From NCBI GenBank assembly GCA_001485295.1, contig BBOA01000005.1, positions 62,001 to 126,000 on the forward strand: a stretch of DNA of 64,000 bases. Direction: 5' to 3'. Each line of letters starts with the position of its first letter. Positions within the stretch are counted from its first letter, which is position 1. This document shows, in pieces, positions 18,213-26,973 of this stretch. The DNA is from Type-B symbiont of Plautia stali (GTDB lineage Bacteria > Pseudomonadota > Gammaproteobacteria > Enterobacterales > Enterobacteriaceae). The notes under the pieces are model-generated. The model was not told the DNA's origin and ran no database searches. It worked only from the letters and a program-made list of their open reading frames with translations. The translations under genes and the position numbers were made by a program.

Positions 18213-18990
18213 TCGTCGCGCCTATTACTTACGAACGACGCGCGCTGCGCGGCGCTTAACGCCTCGACGCGGCTAGGCGCCAGCGGCTCATCCTGCGACG
18301 TTGCGTCGAAATAGAGCATGGCGGTGAGCTGCGGCTTGCCTTGGGTCAGGGTGCCGATTTTGCCGAAGGCGACGGCGCGGACTTGGCTAAGGCGCCCCAG
18401 CGCGCCGCCGCTTCGATGACGTTGCTAGGCCGCAAAGCCGCCAGCGCCATCATCAGCTGCGTCACGCCGCTGCGCGCGCGGCGGCGAAGGCCTCCAACCG
18501 CTCGCCCAGCAGAAACAGCAGCAGCACCATCGCCGCTTCGGCGTGGGCGCCAAGCAGCAGCGCACGCGCGGCGTCGTTGACCAGCGAAAAACCGGCGCGC
18601 GCTACCGCTTGCTCAACGGCCGTAGCGATATCGGTGCTGGCGTCTAACTGCAGCTTTTCGCTGGCGAAAATTACACGGGCACGCACGACCTTCGGCAGCT
18701 AGCTGACAGAGTTTTCCATGGTGCGGGCACAGCCGGGTCAGTCCATGTCGCTGATGCGCCAGCTAAAGCGCTAGGCGCCGCGCCTGTCGCCTTCTTCCTC
18801 TCCGTCGCCGCTAGTGCTGCTGTCAGCTGCGCGGCATCCGCCACCGCAGTCAGACTGAACGGGCGAGGTAGCGCGAATATTGAGACCGGCGGGCGAAGCG
18901 GTAGATATGGCGTAGAGCGGTTTCGTGGCGGAATGAGTATGGCGTGAGCGGTCGCAGCCGCAGACGTAACGGATGGTCGATCCGGCCCGC
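18213..18990 (-). pseudogene. zntA: ZntA Zn/Cd/Pb-exporting P-type ATPase relic
   Basis: Pieces of the zinc exporter remain on the minus strand: the metal-binding domain (FSWRISDMD, stop, PGCARTMENSV, then RARVIFASEKLQLDAST), one membrane segment (LLLGAHAEAAMVLLLFLLGE) and the start of the P domain (GKIGTLTQGKPQLTAM). The first Cys of the CxxC zinc site has become TGA, and the phosphorylated Asp of the DKTGT motif has become Gly. At least two large internal deletions and loss of everything after the P-domain start leave it dead. It ends tail-to-tail with tusA. Confidence 0.82.
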
Positions 18991-19030
18991 TACACTCTGG
19001 AGTCGACTCCGAAGTCAAGATCGGTTTACA

Positions 19031-19566
19031 TCAGATGAGCCACAGCGAACGGGCACTTATAAAGTGCCCGGCGAAGTAGCAGGCGTCGGCGATAGCGCTG
19101 TTAGCACGGAAGCGACGGCGATATGGCTGACGAACCAGATGATATTCGCTAGTAGCAGCAGGCTTGCACCGACGATCAGCCTGAAGCTGTCGTCGTTGGG
19201 ACGGAACGCATATTGCTCGGCGGCCACCCCAAGTCATCACCAGCGTCATGCTGATTAGCGTGCAGATCGGCCAGTGCAGCGTCACTAGCTGGCTCCAGAT
19301 CACCGCGATAGTGACCGCGCCAATAATCAGCAGCGTCAGCGGGATCAGCCAATAGAACGTTATCGTCATGTTAGTGGCGAAGCAGATGGTGTAAAACAGA
19401 TGAGAGAGGAAAAATGCGCCCAGCGCATAGAGCATCTGCTAACGCGGCAGCAGCAAGAGCGCATTGCCGATTAGCGTCGCCACCAGTCCGGCGATAACCA
19501 AGTCGTCGGTGGGCTTGAGTACCGGCGCCTGCTAGGCCCAGCCGACCATCAGCTTTATCATACTGA
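19031..19566 (-). pseudogene. yhhN: YhhN (lysoplasmalogenase-family) relic
   Basis: Minus-strand segments reconstruct the integral membrane protein YhhN: VIAGLVATLIGNALLLLPR, stop, QMLYALGAFFLSHLFYTICF, LIPLTLLIIGAVTIAVIWSQ, WPICTLISMTLVMTW, then, in another frame, YRRRFRANSAIADACYFAGH. TAG codons near 19440 and 19535 and a frameshift near 19228 break it. About the first 35 residues are missing: the deletion joins it directly to the 5'-truncated yhhM on the other strand. Confidence 0.82.
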
Positions 19567-19581
19567 TACTGGCTTATCGCC

Positions 19582-19890
19582 GTGCTGGCGACCCGTCAGT
19601 TTATCAAACCGCGTCGCGAAGCGGTGGTCAACCACGCCTCGCCGGTACGCATGCTGACGGTCAAGGTGAAAACCAAGCGGGAATATCCGTCGCCGAATCG
19701 GCGTTCGCGTCAGCGCGAGGCGATCGCCGGCGAAGAGATGCGCTATGAAGCTTGGTTTCATCCGCTGAACGGCGCCAGCGATATCAAAGCGATTGTGGGC
19801 GAGCGCGATTACAACGAGGTGGATACCGGCGCGAAGGGCGAGCTGAAGATGCAAGGTTCGTCCTTCGTCAGCTTTACCCCAGCGCAGTAA
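19582..19890 (+). pseudogene. yhhM: YhhM (DUF2500) 5'-truncated
   Basis: From a GTG at 19582 an open frame of 102 codons gives LATRQFIKPRREAVVNHASP, PNRRSRQREAIAGEEMRYEA and ELKMQGSSFVSFTPAQ, matching the DUF2500 protein YhhM. The family normally starts with a membrane anchor about 15-20 residues further upstream. Here a stop and the yhhN relic lie in its place, so the anchor, start codon and promoter appear deleted. The C-terminal domain itself is undamaged. Probably not expressed. Confidence 0.7.
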
Positions 19891-19915
19891 AAAGCGGGCT
19901 GTTTCAGCACGCTTT

Positions 19916-20194
19916 TTACTTCTTCTTCGGAAAATTAGCATTCTGCCACGCCAGCAGTTCAAACACGCCGAACAGAAAGATTTTAGTCTGTGTCCAGCGA
20001 TCGATCGGCGGCGCGTCTTTAGGCTGGGTGGCGCGCAGCAGCGCAAGCTGCAGCCCGTGCATCAGGATCATAAAAAACAGCGCGACGTGGATAAAATAGC
20101 GCAACGGTTTCGAGTAGGGCTCGACCAAGTTGAAAAGTAAAAAAGCCCAGACGTACAGCATCAACAGGCGACCTAAATTAAGCAAGCTCGGCAC
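19916..20194 (-). CDS. yhhL: YhhL (DUF1145) small membrane protein
   Basis: About 90 residues with two hydrophobic segments (LLMLYVWAFLLFNLVEPY and RYFIHVALFFMILMHGLQLA) and the tail FGVFELLAWQNANF, matching YhhL. Function is unknown. The start is GTG 20194 or TTG 20185, overlapping the end of rsmD as in E. coli. A frameshift in rsmD now makes the two read as one continuous frame, so YhhL could also be made as the tail of a chimera. No lesion is seen within yhhL itself. Confidence 0.7.
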   Translation of the reverse strand: MPSLLNLGRLLMLYVWAFLLFNLVEPYSKPLRYFIHVALFFMILMHGLQLALLRATQPKDAPPIDRWTQTKIFLFGVFELLAWQNANFPKKK

Positions 20195-20605
20195 TCTCTC
20201 GTTGTCGGTGATATAAACGGTACGCCACTTGTCCGGAGATCTTTCGCGATGCAGTGCCCAGCAAGCGGGCACTAGCGGCGCGCTGTGCTCCACTTCGCTT
20301 TCTACATAATTCTTCTCAAGCTGCTGCGCCACTGGACGTTCCAGCTTTGGCAGCTTCATCGATGCAGCGTAGCGCGACAGCGCCTCCAGCCTGAGCGCGC
20401 CGCTGCCTCCGAAATAGTCGAGGCAGAGCGCATGCGGAAACACGGGCGCTAGCCAGTTAAACAAGGGTTCACATACGCGATCGGTGGTAGGAGGCAGTCC
20501 GGCGTTGTCGGGCACCGGCAGTTTGCGTCTGCGCGATCGCCTGCCGATGATGCGAATTTGTCCGGCACCGCCTGTGCCACGGGGAGTTTTACTCATCTTG
20601 CTCAC
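20183..20605 (-). pseudogene. rsmD: RsmD 16S rRNA m2G966 methyltransferase, internally deleted
   Basis: The N-terminal part (GAGQIRIIGRRSRRRKLPVP, TTDRVCEPLFNWLAPVF) and the SAM-site region (LDYFGGSGALRLEALSRYAA, normally DxFAGSGALGLEALSR) are readable. The frame then jumps to the extreme C-terminus (YVESEVEHSAPLVPACWALH). The missing central part contains the catalytic (N/D)PP(F/Y) motif and most of the SAM fold. A further frameshift near the end replaces the native tail (GQVAYRLYHRQRESAELA in the alternative frame) with an in-frame run into yhhL. The enzyme is dead. Confidence 0.85.
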
Positions 20606-20829
20606 AACTCGTCATAATTTTTTGCGTAGTTTAACGGGCGAATGGGTGAGAAGAAACGGTAAAAGGGGTGCTGGGGTACGCTGGCTGGAGAGTGTTAGAC
20701 TAGTGAGTTGCTGAAGTCATACCTATTCTGCCGTTTTTCGCCTTTTTGGCGCGTAAAACCAGAGCTAATTTTTATCCACTGGGAACAGCGAGCGACCGGG
20801 ATTAAGCCATCGAGGAGTGTGGTCACGCA

Positions 20830-22203
20830 ATGGTAAAAGAGAAAAAACGTGGCTTTTTTCCCTGGCTGGGATTTAGCAAAGAAGAAGAGACGCAAAAGCC
20901 TGAACAGCAGCCGGAAGAGGCTGCGCTAGCGCAGGCGGAAACCGATGCGGCGCATACTGTCGAAGTGACCGAGCAGGTCGCGGAAGAGCAGACCGCCGCC
21001 GAGCCGGAAGCGATCGTCCAGCAGGAGCATGATGCGGAGATTATCGCGCCGCTGGAGGAGATTGTCCCGGAAGAGGAGCCAACACTAGCGCCGCAGCCGG
21101 TTGAAGAAGAGGCCATCCCCGAGACGCTGCCACAAGAGGAGCTGGCCACGCTGGCGTTGGCGGAAGCGCCGCAGGACGACGTAGTGCAAGAGATCGCTGC
21201 TAAAAACGAGGCGCAGGATACCGTCAGCGATCTGCCGCTCGCCGCAGCGCCCATCGTTAGCCAAGAGCAGGAACGTCCCACCAAAGAGGGCTTTTTCGCG
21301 CGCCTGAAGCGTAGCTTGGTGAAAACCCGTCAGAACCTCGGATCCGGCTTTATTAGCCTGTTTCGCGGCAAGAAAATCGACGACGATCTGTTTGAAGAGC
21401 TGGAAGAGCAGCTGCTGATCGCCGACGTCGGCGTCGAGACGACGTGCCGCATCATCACTAACCTGACGCAGCAGGCGAACCGCAAGCAGCTACGCGACGC
21501 GGAAGTGCTCTACGGCCTGCTGAAAGCGGAAATGTCGGGCATTCTGGCGAAAGTGGACGCGCCGCTCGACATCAGCGGCAAAACGCCGTTCGTTATTCTC
21601 ATGGTCGGCGTCAATGGCGTCGGCAAAACCACCACCATCGGCAAGCTGGCGCATCAGTATCAGGCGCAGGGCAAATCGGTGATGCTGGCGGCGGGCGATA
21701 CCTTCCGCGTGGCGGCGGTGGAACAGCTGCAGGTATGGGGCGAACGCAACCATATTCCGGTAGTGGCGCAGCATACCGGCGCGGATTCCGCCTCGGTGGT
21801 TTTCGACGCCATCCAGGCGGCGAAAGCGCGCGGCGTTGATGTGCTGATCGCCGATACTGCGGGTCGTCTGCAGAACAAATTGCACTTGATGGAAGAGCTG
21901 AAGAAAATCACTCGCGTGATGAAAAAGTTGGACGAAGAGGCGCCGCATGAGGTGATGCTTACTCTCGACGCTAGCACTGGTCAGAACGCCATCAGCCAGG
22001 CGAAACTCTTTCACGAAGCGGTCGGCCTGACCGGTATTACCCTGACCAAGCTGGACGGCACGGCGAAAGGCGGCGTGATCTTCTCAGTAGCCGATCAGTT
22101 CGGCATCCCGATCCGCTACATCGGCGTCGGCGAAGGCATTGAAGATTTACGGCCCTTCAAAGCCGAGGATTTTATTGAAGCACTGTTTGCCCGAGAGGAC
22201 TAA
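20830..22203 (+). CDS. ftsY: FtsY signal-recognition-particle receptor
   Basis: A 457-residue SRP receptor GTPase that targets ribosomes making membrane proteins to the translocon. Residues 1-150 are the Glu/Ala-rich acidic A domain, somewhat shorter than in E. coli; the NG domain follows. G motifs are complete: GVNGVGKTTTIGKLAHQY, DTFRVAAVEQLQ, DTAGRLQNK and TKLDGTAKGG. The start has KEKKRGFFPWLG, the membrane-binding element. It heads what was the ftsYEX operon; ftsE starts 5 bp later but is dead. Essential and intact. Confidence 0.97.
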   Translation: MVKEKKRGFFPWLGFSKEEETQKPEQQPEEAALAQAETDAAHTVEVTEQVAEEQTAAEPEAIVQQEHDAEIIAPLEEIVPEEEPTLAPQPVEEEAIPETLPQEELATLALAEAPQDDVVQEIAAKNEAQDTVSDLPLAAAPIVSQEQERPTKEGFFARLKRSLVKTRQNLGSGFISLFRGKKIDDDLFEELEEQLLIADVGVETTCRIITNLTQQANRKQLRDAEVLYGLLKAEMSGILAKVDAPLDISGKTPFVILMVGVNGVGKTTTIGKLAHQYQAQGKSVMLAAGDTFRVAAVEQLQVWGERNHIPVVAQHTGADSASVVFDAIQAAKARGVDVLIADTAGRLQNKLHLMEELKKITRVMKKLDEEAPHEVMLTLDASTGQNAISQAKLFHEAVGLTGITLTKLDGTAKGGVIFSVADQFGIPIRYIGVGEGIEDLRPFKAEDFIEALFARED

Positions 22204-22208
22204 TTGGG

Positions 22209-22506
22209 ATGATTCGCTTTGAAGAAGTCAATGCATATCTCGGCGGACGCTAAGCACTGCAGGGGTCGATTTTCATCTGCGTCCCGGCGAAATGGCGTTT
22301 CTGACCGGCTATTCTGCGCCGGTAAAAGTATGCTGCTGAAGCTGATTTATGGCATTGAACGTCTAAACGCGGGCCAGATCTGGTTCAGCGGGCACGATAT
22401 TTCCCGGCTGCGCAACAGCGAGGTGCCGTTTCTGCGCCGCCAGATCGGTATGATCTTCCAGAATCACCATCTGCTGATGGATCGCTCAGTCTACGACAAC
22501 GTGGCG
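22209..22506 (+). pseudogene. ftsE: FtsE cell-division ABC ATPase, 5' relic
   Basis: Starts MIRFEEVNAYLGGR, then TAA where a Gln should be. One lost base follows before FHLRPGEMAFLTG, and a second lost base falls inside the Walker A motif. It then reads LLKLIYGIERLNAGQIWFSG, EVPFLRRQIGMIFQNHHLLM and DRSVYDNVA. The Q-loop is there, but the signature and Walker B parts are gone: at about 22507 the sequence jumps into the end of ftsX. FtsE with FtsX controls septal peptidoglycan hydrolysis through EnvC/AmiA/AmiB. Dead. Confidence 0.88.
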
Positions 22507-22732
22507 CCACCGACGGCTTTATCCTGCGTCCGTTTCTTTACGCCAGCACGCTGCTCGGCTTTAGCGGCGCGGTCTTGTCGCGAAGTGCTGGTGCTGCGCC
22601 TGCAATCGGTGGTGCCGCAGGTGTTCGGCACCACTTTCTCGCTGGAAGGTTTCTCGTGGGATAAAGAGCTGCTGCTGATCGCCGCCTAGCTGGCGGACGG
22701 TGCAACATTTATGTCGTTTTACGCCTCAGTAA
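22507..22732 (+). pseudogene. ftsX: FtsX C-terminal relic fused to FtsE
   Basis: Directly after the ftsE break the frame gives DGFILRPFLYASTLLGFSGA, REVLVLRLQSVVPQVFGTTF and WDKELLLIAA, then TAG and, in a shifted frame, TVQHLCRFTPQ before TAA. This is the last fifth of FtsX, including its final membrane segments. About three quarters of ftsX and half of ftsE were removed in one deletion of roughly 1.1 kb by comparison with E. coli gene lengths (inference). Confidence 0.85.
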
Positions 22733-22750
22733 CCGCCTGCAACGTTTTTT

Positions 22751-22759
22751 TGGTATAAT
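22751..22759 (+). promoter_or_regulatory. extended -10 promoter element upstream of rpoH
   Basis: TGGTATAAT, a consensus extended -10, lies 224 bp before the rpoH start and 19 bp past the ftsX relic stop. No good -35 hexamer is seen at the right distance, as is common for TGn promoters. Probably a vegetative (sigma70) rpoH promoter. Confidence 0.5.
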
Positions 22760-22845
22760 GTTCCTCCGCTGTCGAGGAACCGGGCGCAGAGAACGTCCTC
22801 TCTTTCCGTCTCGCCATCTGTGTGTAAAATATTCACTGCCACAAT

Positions 22846-22874
22846 TGAAATTGTGGGTAACTTTGCTAGTCTGT
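22846..22874 (+). promoter_or_regulatory. rpoH P3-like sigma-E promoter with overlapping DnaA-box-like site
   Basis: TGAAATT, 17 bp, then TCTGT follows the layout of the E. coli rpoH P3 promoter read by RpoE (GGAACTT and TCTGA type elements). The inner TGTGGGTAA (22852-22860) differs at one base from a DnaA box, and E. coli P3 carries such a box at the same place. It lies about 110 bp before rpoH. Confidence 0.6.
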
Positions 22875-22982
22875 GTAGCACAGATTGCTTTCGGATTTCC
22901 CCCGGTGTTGACTCAAGGTAACATCTGCCCAATCTGCCCAAAAGGGAAGACGCAGCAATTCATCAACCATGTGAGGGTTTGA

Positions 22983-23858
22983 ATGACCAAAGAAATGCAA
23001 ACTTTAGCTATTGCTCCTCTAGCTATTGCTCCTCTTGGCAACTTGGAATCTTACGTTCGGGCCGCCAACGTCTGGCTGATGCTGTCGGCAGAAGAGGAAA
23101 AAGCGCTGGCTGAACGGCTGCATTACCAGGGTGATCTGGATGCAGCCAAGACGCTGATCCTATCTCACCTGCGCTTTGTAGTTCATATTGCTCGTAATTA
23201 TTCCGGTTACGGCCTGCCTCAGGCGGACCTGATTCAGGAAGGAAACATCGGCCTGATGAAGGCGGTGCGTCGCTTTAACCCTGAAATGGGCGTGCGTCTG
23301 GTCTCTTTTGCCGTTCACTGGATTAAAGCCGAGATCCACGAATATGTGCTGCGTAACTGGCGTATCGTGAAGGTCGCTACTACCAAAGCGCAGCGCAAGC
23401 TGTTCTTTAACCTGCGTAAAACCAAGCAGCGTTTAGGCTGGTTCAATCAGGATGAAGTTGAGATGGTGGCGCGTGAACTAGGCGTAAGCAGCAAAGACGT
23501 GCGTGAAATGGAATCGCGTATGGCCGCGCAGGATATGACCTTCGATATGTCCGCCGACGACGAGAGCGGCGAAGGTAAAGCAGCGATGGCCCCGGTACTC
23601 TATCTGCAGGACAAAACCTCAGACTTCGCTGACGGTATCGAAGAGGACAACTGGGAATCGCACGCGGCGGATAAGCTGAACGACGCGATGCAGGGCCTAG
23701 ACGAGCGCAGCCAGCACATTATCCGCGCGCGCTGGCTTGACGAAGATAACAAAACCACACTGCAGGAGCTAGCGGATCGCTACGGCGTGTCGGCCGAACG
23801 CGTGCGACAGCTGGAAAAGAACGCCATGAAAAAACTGCGTATGGCGATAGAAGCATAA
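22983..23858 (+). CDS. rpoH: RpoH heat-shock sigma factor (sigma-32)
   Basis: A 291-residue group-3 sigma factor that directs transcription of chaperones and proteases. Region 2 ([40 protein letters not shown]), the RpoH box ([18 protein letters not shown]) and region 4 ([20 protein letters not shown]) are intact. It is longer than the 284-residue E. coli protein, partly because a 15-bp tandem duplication gives [11 protein letters not shown] at residues 8-18. The usually conserved WPMLSA reads WLMLSA. Several promoters precede it and a terminator follows. Clearly retained, though its N-terminal thermosensor region has changed. Confidence 0.96.
   Translation: MTKEMQTLAIAPLAIAPLGNLESYVRAANVWLMLSAEEEKALAERLHYQGDLDAAKTLILSHLRFVVHIARNYSGYGLPQADLIQEGNIGLMKAVRRFNPEMGVRLVSFAVHWIKAEIHEYVLRNWRIVKVATTKAQRKLFFNLRKTKQRLGWFNQDEVEMVARELGVSSKDVREMESRMAAQDMTFDMSADDESGEGKAAMAPVLYLQDKTSDFADGIEEDNWESHAADKLNDAMQGLDERSQHIIRARWLDEDNKTTLQELADRYGVSAERVRQLEKNAMKKLRMAIEA
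23005..23034 (+). repeat. 15-bp in-frame tandem duplication in rpoH
   Basis: TAGCTATTGCTCCTC occurs twice in direct succession (23005-23019 and 23020-23034), codons 8-17 of rpoH, adding five residues. The copies are identical, so the event is recent. Confidence 0.95.
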
Positions 23859-23865
23859 CGCAAAC

Positions 23866-23891
23866 GGGCGACGCGAAGTCGCCCTTTTTTT
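23866..23891 (+). terminator. rho-independent terminator of rpoH
   Basis: A 7-bp stem (GGGCGAC/GTCGCCC) with a 5-nt loop is followed by seven T, beginning 7 bp after the rpoH stop. Confidence 0.92.
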
Positions 23892-23894
23892 GCC

Positions 23895-24067
23895 CGCTAT
23901 TTCACCCAACCATCCGCCTGCGCGTGAAAGCCGCACGTCTGCATAAACGCGGCACGTGTCGCTCAGGCTTTTTTCCAGCGCCACAAAATCCTCGTTCCGC
24001 CAGATTTTCGCTAGATCGAGCGGTCCTGCGCGCTTAGCGTAGCCAGGAGCAGAATGGTGAGTTTCAT
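23895..24067 (-). pseudogene. unrecognised small exported protein, probably broken
   Basis: From an ATG at 24067 the minus strand starts MKLTILLLATLSA, like a short signal peptide. It meets a TAG after about 18 codons, while a neighbouring frame continues with IWRNEDFVALEKSLSDTCRV then AGGWLGEIAGKK. Together these look like one small secreted protein with a frameshift. No family is recognised. It lies tail-to-tail with rpoH. The rest of the 24068-24468 gap is A/T-rich leader DNA of livJ with nothing else recognised. Confidence 0.35.
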
Positions 24068-24468
24068 AACAAACACCTGTACTAGCCGAAAGGGCATAGT
24101 GTAAGTGAATTTAGACAGTCAGAGCGCCGTCACTTTTTTAAGATGAAAACAGGCCAAAAGATGGCCCGGATGCCAGGATTGAGGAGATAAAGAACAATAA
24201 GCAGCGCAAAAGCCAGCATAACGCGCTGGAGAAATCGCACTAATGCCTGCATAAAAACCAGATGATTATGCTGGTCCGGCTGGTTATTTCCCAATGTGTC
24301 AGTTGATTTACAGAAGAAACTTTCTGTTTAATAACCTGAAAAATAAAGCCTTATTATCAAAATATATTGAAAAATTACGCTAAATAATTCATAAACATCA
24401 TTTTTCCGCTTTACCCGGTAGAAACAGCAAACCACAAATCACAGATATAACAAGATGGGGAGGTCCGC

Positions 24469-25113
24469 ATGAAAATGAGTAAAGGCCGCGCGTTACTGGC
24501 AGGATGCGTTGCGCTGGCGATGAACTACGCAGCCTTGGCTGCCGATATTAAAATCGCCATCTTCTGCGCCGTGGCCGGCCGGGTCGCGCAATATGGCGAT
24601 ATGCAGTTCACCGGCGCCGCGCAGGAGATTAGGGGAACATCAACGCTAAAGGCGGCGTAAACGGTAACAAGCTGGTGGGCATTGAGTATGACGACGCCTG
24701 CGACCCAAAACAGGCCGTGGCGGTAGCGAACAAGGCCGTCAACGACGGCATCAAATATGTTATCGGCCACCTTTGCTCCTCTTCGACCCAGCTAGCGTCC
24801 GACATCTATAACGACGAAGGCGTGTTGATGATCACCCCGGCGGTGACAGCGCCGGAGCTGACCGTGCGCGGTTACGAAACCATTATGCGCACTACCGGCC
24901 TCGATTCCGATCAGGGTCCGACCGCGGCTAACTACATTCTCGACGAGATTGAACCCAAGCGCATCGCCGTGGTGCATGACAAACAGCAGTACGGTCAGGG
25001 CTTAGCAGAATCGATGCAAGAAAACCCTGAAGGCTAAAGGAGGCAATGTAGTGCTGTTTAAGGGCATTACCGCAGGCGATAAGGACTTCTCGACGCTGAT
25101 CGCGCGCCTGAAG
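24469..25113 (+). pseudogene. livJ: LivJ branched-chain amino acid binding protein, truncated
   Basis: The signal peptide (GRALLAGCVALAMNYAALAA) and most of the first lobe of the Leu/Ile/Val-binding protein are readable across three frames: [75 protein letters not shown] and FKGITAGDKDFSTLIARLK. The frame is lost near 24630 and again near 25035. At about 25113 the sequence jumps straight into livH, so the second lobe, yhhK/panM and livK are all gone. A GGGGAGG ribosome-binding site remains before the start. Confidence 0.9.
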
Positions 25114-25737
25114 ATCGGCACCTATGTCTCCTTTATCGTGATCGTCGCCCTGATGATGATGGGCATCGACACCGGCTGGTTGATGATCGTCGTCAGCTTT
25201 GTAATGGCGATCTTGATCTCCAGCGCCTACGGCTGGAGCATCGAGCGCGTCGCCTATAAGCCGGTGCGATCCTCGAAGCGCCTGATTACGCTTATCTCCG
25301 CCATCGGCATGTCGATCTTCCTGCAAAATTACGTCAGCCTGACGCAGGGCTCGCGCGATCTCGCGCTGTCAAGCCTGATCACCGGCCAGTAGACTCTGAG
25401 CCAGAGCAACGGCTTCGCCGCGACTGTCTCCACCATGCAGATTGTCATATGGCTGGTGACCTTCTTGGCGATGCTGACGCTGTTTACCCGCTATTCGCGC
25501 ATGGGCCGCGCCTGCGCCGAAGACCTAAAAATGGCGAGCCTGCTCGGAATCAACACCGACCGCGTGATTTCGCTAACTTTTGTGATCGGCGCGGCGGTGC
25601 TCGGCATCGCTGAAGCGCTGACTTCCGCCTATCTCAGCACCGAATATAAAGACGTCGTCTCCTTCACGCTGCTGATCGTGGTGCTACTAGTGATGCCGAC
25701 CGGCATTCTGGGCCGCCCGGAGGTAGAGAAAGTATGA
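25114..25737 (+). pseudogene. livH: LivH permease, N-terminally truncated with internal deletion
   Basis: Begins without a start at IGTYVSFIVIVALMMMGIDT, joined to the livJ relic. TAG replaces the Trp after SLITGQ (25390-25392). The second part reads MQIVIWLVTFLAMLTLFTRY, SRMGRACAEDLKMASLLGIN, then TFVIGAAVLGIAEALTSAYL. Compared with E. coli LivH, about 50 residues between VIGAA and LGIAEAL are missing in frame, removing two membrane helices. The permease is dead. Confidence 0.88.
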
Positions 25738-26973
25738 AATCCTCCTTTATCAACGCGCTGCTCTCTTCCGTAATGCTACTAGTGCTGGCCAGCTTCTTTA
25801 TGGGCATGCGCCTCGTCCTCGACGGCACGCAGCTGGTGGTGGAGAGCGCAGGCGAAGTGCGCTGGAACTGGATTTTCGTCGGCTGCGCCGTGGTGTTTCT
25901 GTTCCAGCTACTGCGCCCTTTCTGGCAGCGGTGGCCTGAAAAAAATCTCTGGTCCGGCGCTGGTGCTACCCGGTATTGATGGCTCTATGCCGAAGCAAAA
26001 GCTGTTTATGATGGTGCTGACCGTCGTGGCGGTGGCCCTAGAGCTCTTTTTCGTTTCGTGCGGCGCGGTGGATATCGCTACGCTGACGCTAATCTACGTG
26101 ATGCTCGGCTTGGGCCTGAACGTTGTGGTCGGTCTTTCCGACTTGCTAGTGCTTGGCTACGGCGGCTTCTACGCCATCGGCGCCTACACCTTCGCGCTGC
26201 TGAATCACTACTTTGGCCTCGGCTTCTGGGAGTGTCTGCCGTTGGCGGGCATCGTCTTGGAGCTGTTCGGCCTGCTACTCGGCTTTCCGATGCTACGCCT
26301 GCGCAGCGACTATCTGGCGATCGTCACGCTCGGCTTCGGCCAGATCGTGCGTATTCTGCTGCTGAACAACACCTCCATTATCGGCGGCCCCAACGGCATC
26401 GCGCAGATCCCTAAACCTTCGCTGTTCGGCTTGGAGTTCGGCCGTAAAGTCTCTGAAGGCGGCTGGAGAACCTTCCATGAGTTCTTCGGCCTGTGAAATA
26501 TGACACCAGCTTTCCTCTATCTGGTGGTGGTGCTGCTGGTGGCGCTGACGCTGTTCGTTATCAACCGCCTGCTGCATGTGCCGCTGGGCTGCACTTGGGA
26601 AGCGCTGCGTGAAGATGAGATCGCCTGTCGCTCGCTCGGCCTTAGCCAGACGCGTATCAAGCTGACCGCCTTTACCATCAGCGCCGCGTTCGCCGCACGC
26701 TAGGGCTTTGTCAGCCCGGAGTCCTTTACCTTCGTCGAATCAGCCTTTGTGCTGGCGATTGTGGTACTGGGCGGCATGGGCTCGCAGTTCGCCGTGATCC
26801 TCGCCGCTATCCTGCTGGTAGTTTCGCGCGAGCTGATGCGCGATCTGAACGAATACAGTATGCCAGTGCTGGGCAGCCTAATGGTACTGATGATGATCTA
26901 GCGTCCGCAGGGTCTGCTGCCGATGAAGCGTCCGCACTTGAAATTGAAGCAGAAACAAGGAGAGCAGGCATGA
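25734..26973 (+). pseudogene. livM: LivM permease relic
   Basis: Overlaps the livH stop (ATGA). The N-terminal part [20 protein letters not shown] leads to a frameshift near 25965. The next frame gives [20 protein letters not shown] and [20 protein letters not shown], then a TGA near 26494. A third stretch reads [20 protein letters not shown] and ends in TAG at a former Gln (26701-26703). The remainder ([20 protein letters not shown]) meets another TAG at a Trp (26899-26901) before the native end. Nearly full length but with multiple lesions. Confidence 0.9.

Noticed and set aside
18341-18580. A plus-strand open frame opposite the zntA relic.
   Set aside because: Low-complexity Ala/Arg-rich shadow of the minus-strand zntA sequence.
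22219-22689. A single 156-residue ATPase-like gene after ftsY.
   Set aside because: It is a deletion fusion of ftsE and ftsX with a broken Walker A motif, not a new protein family.
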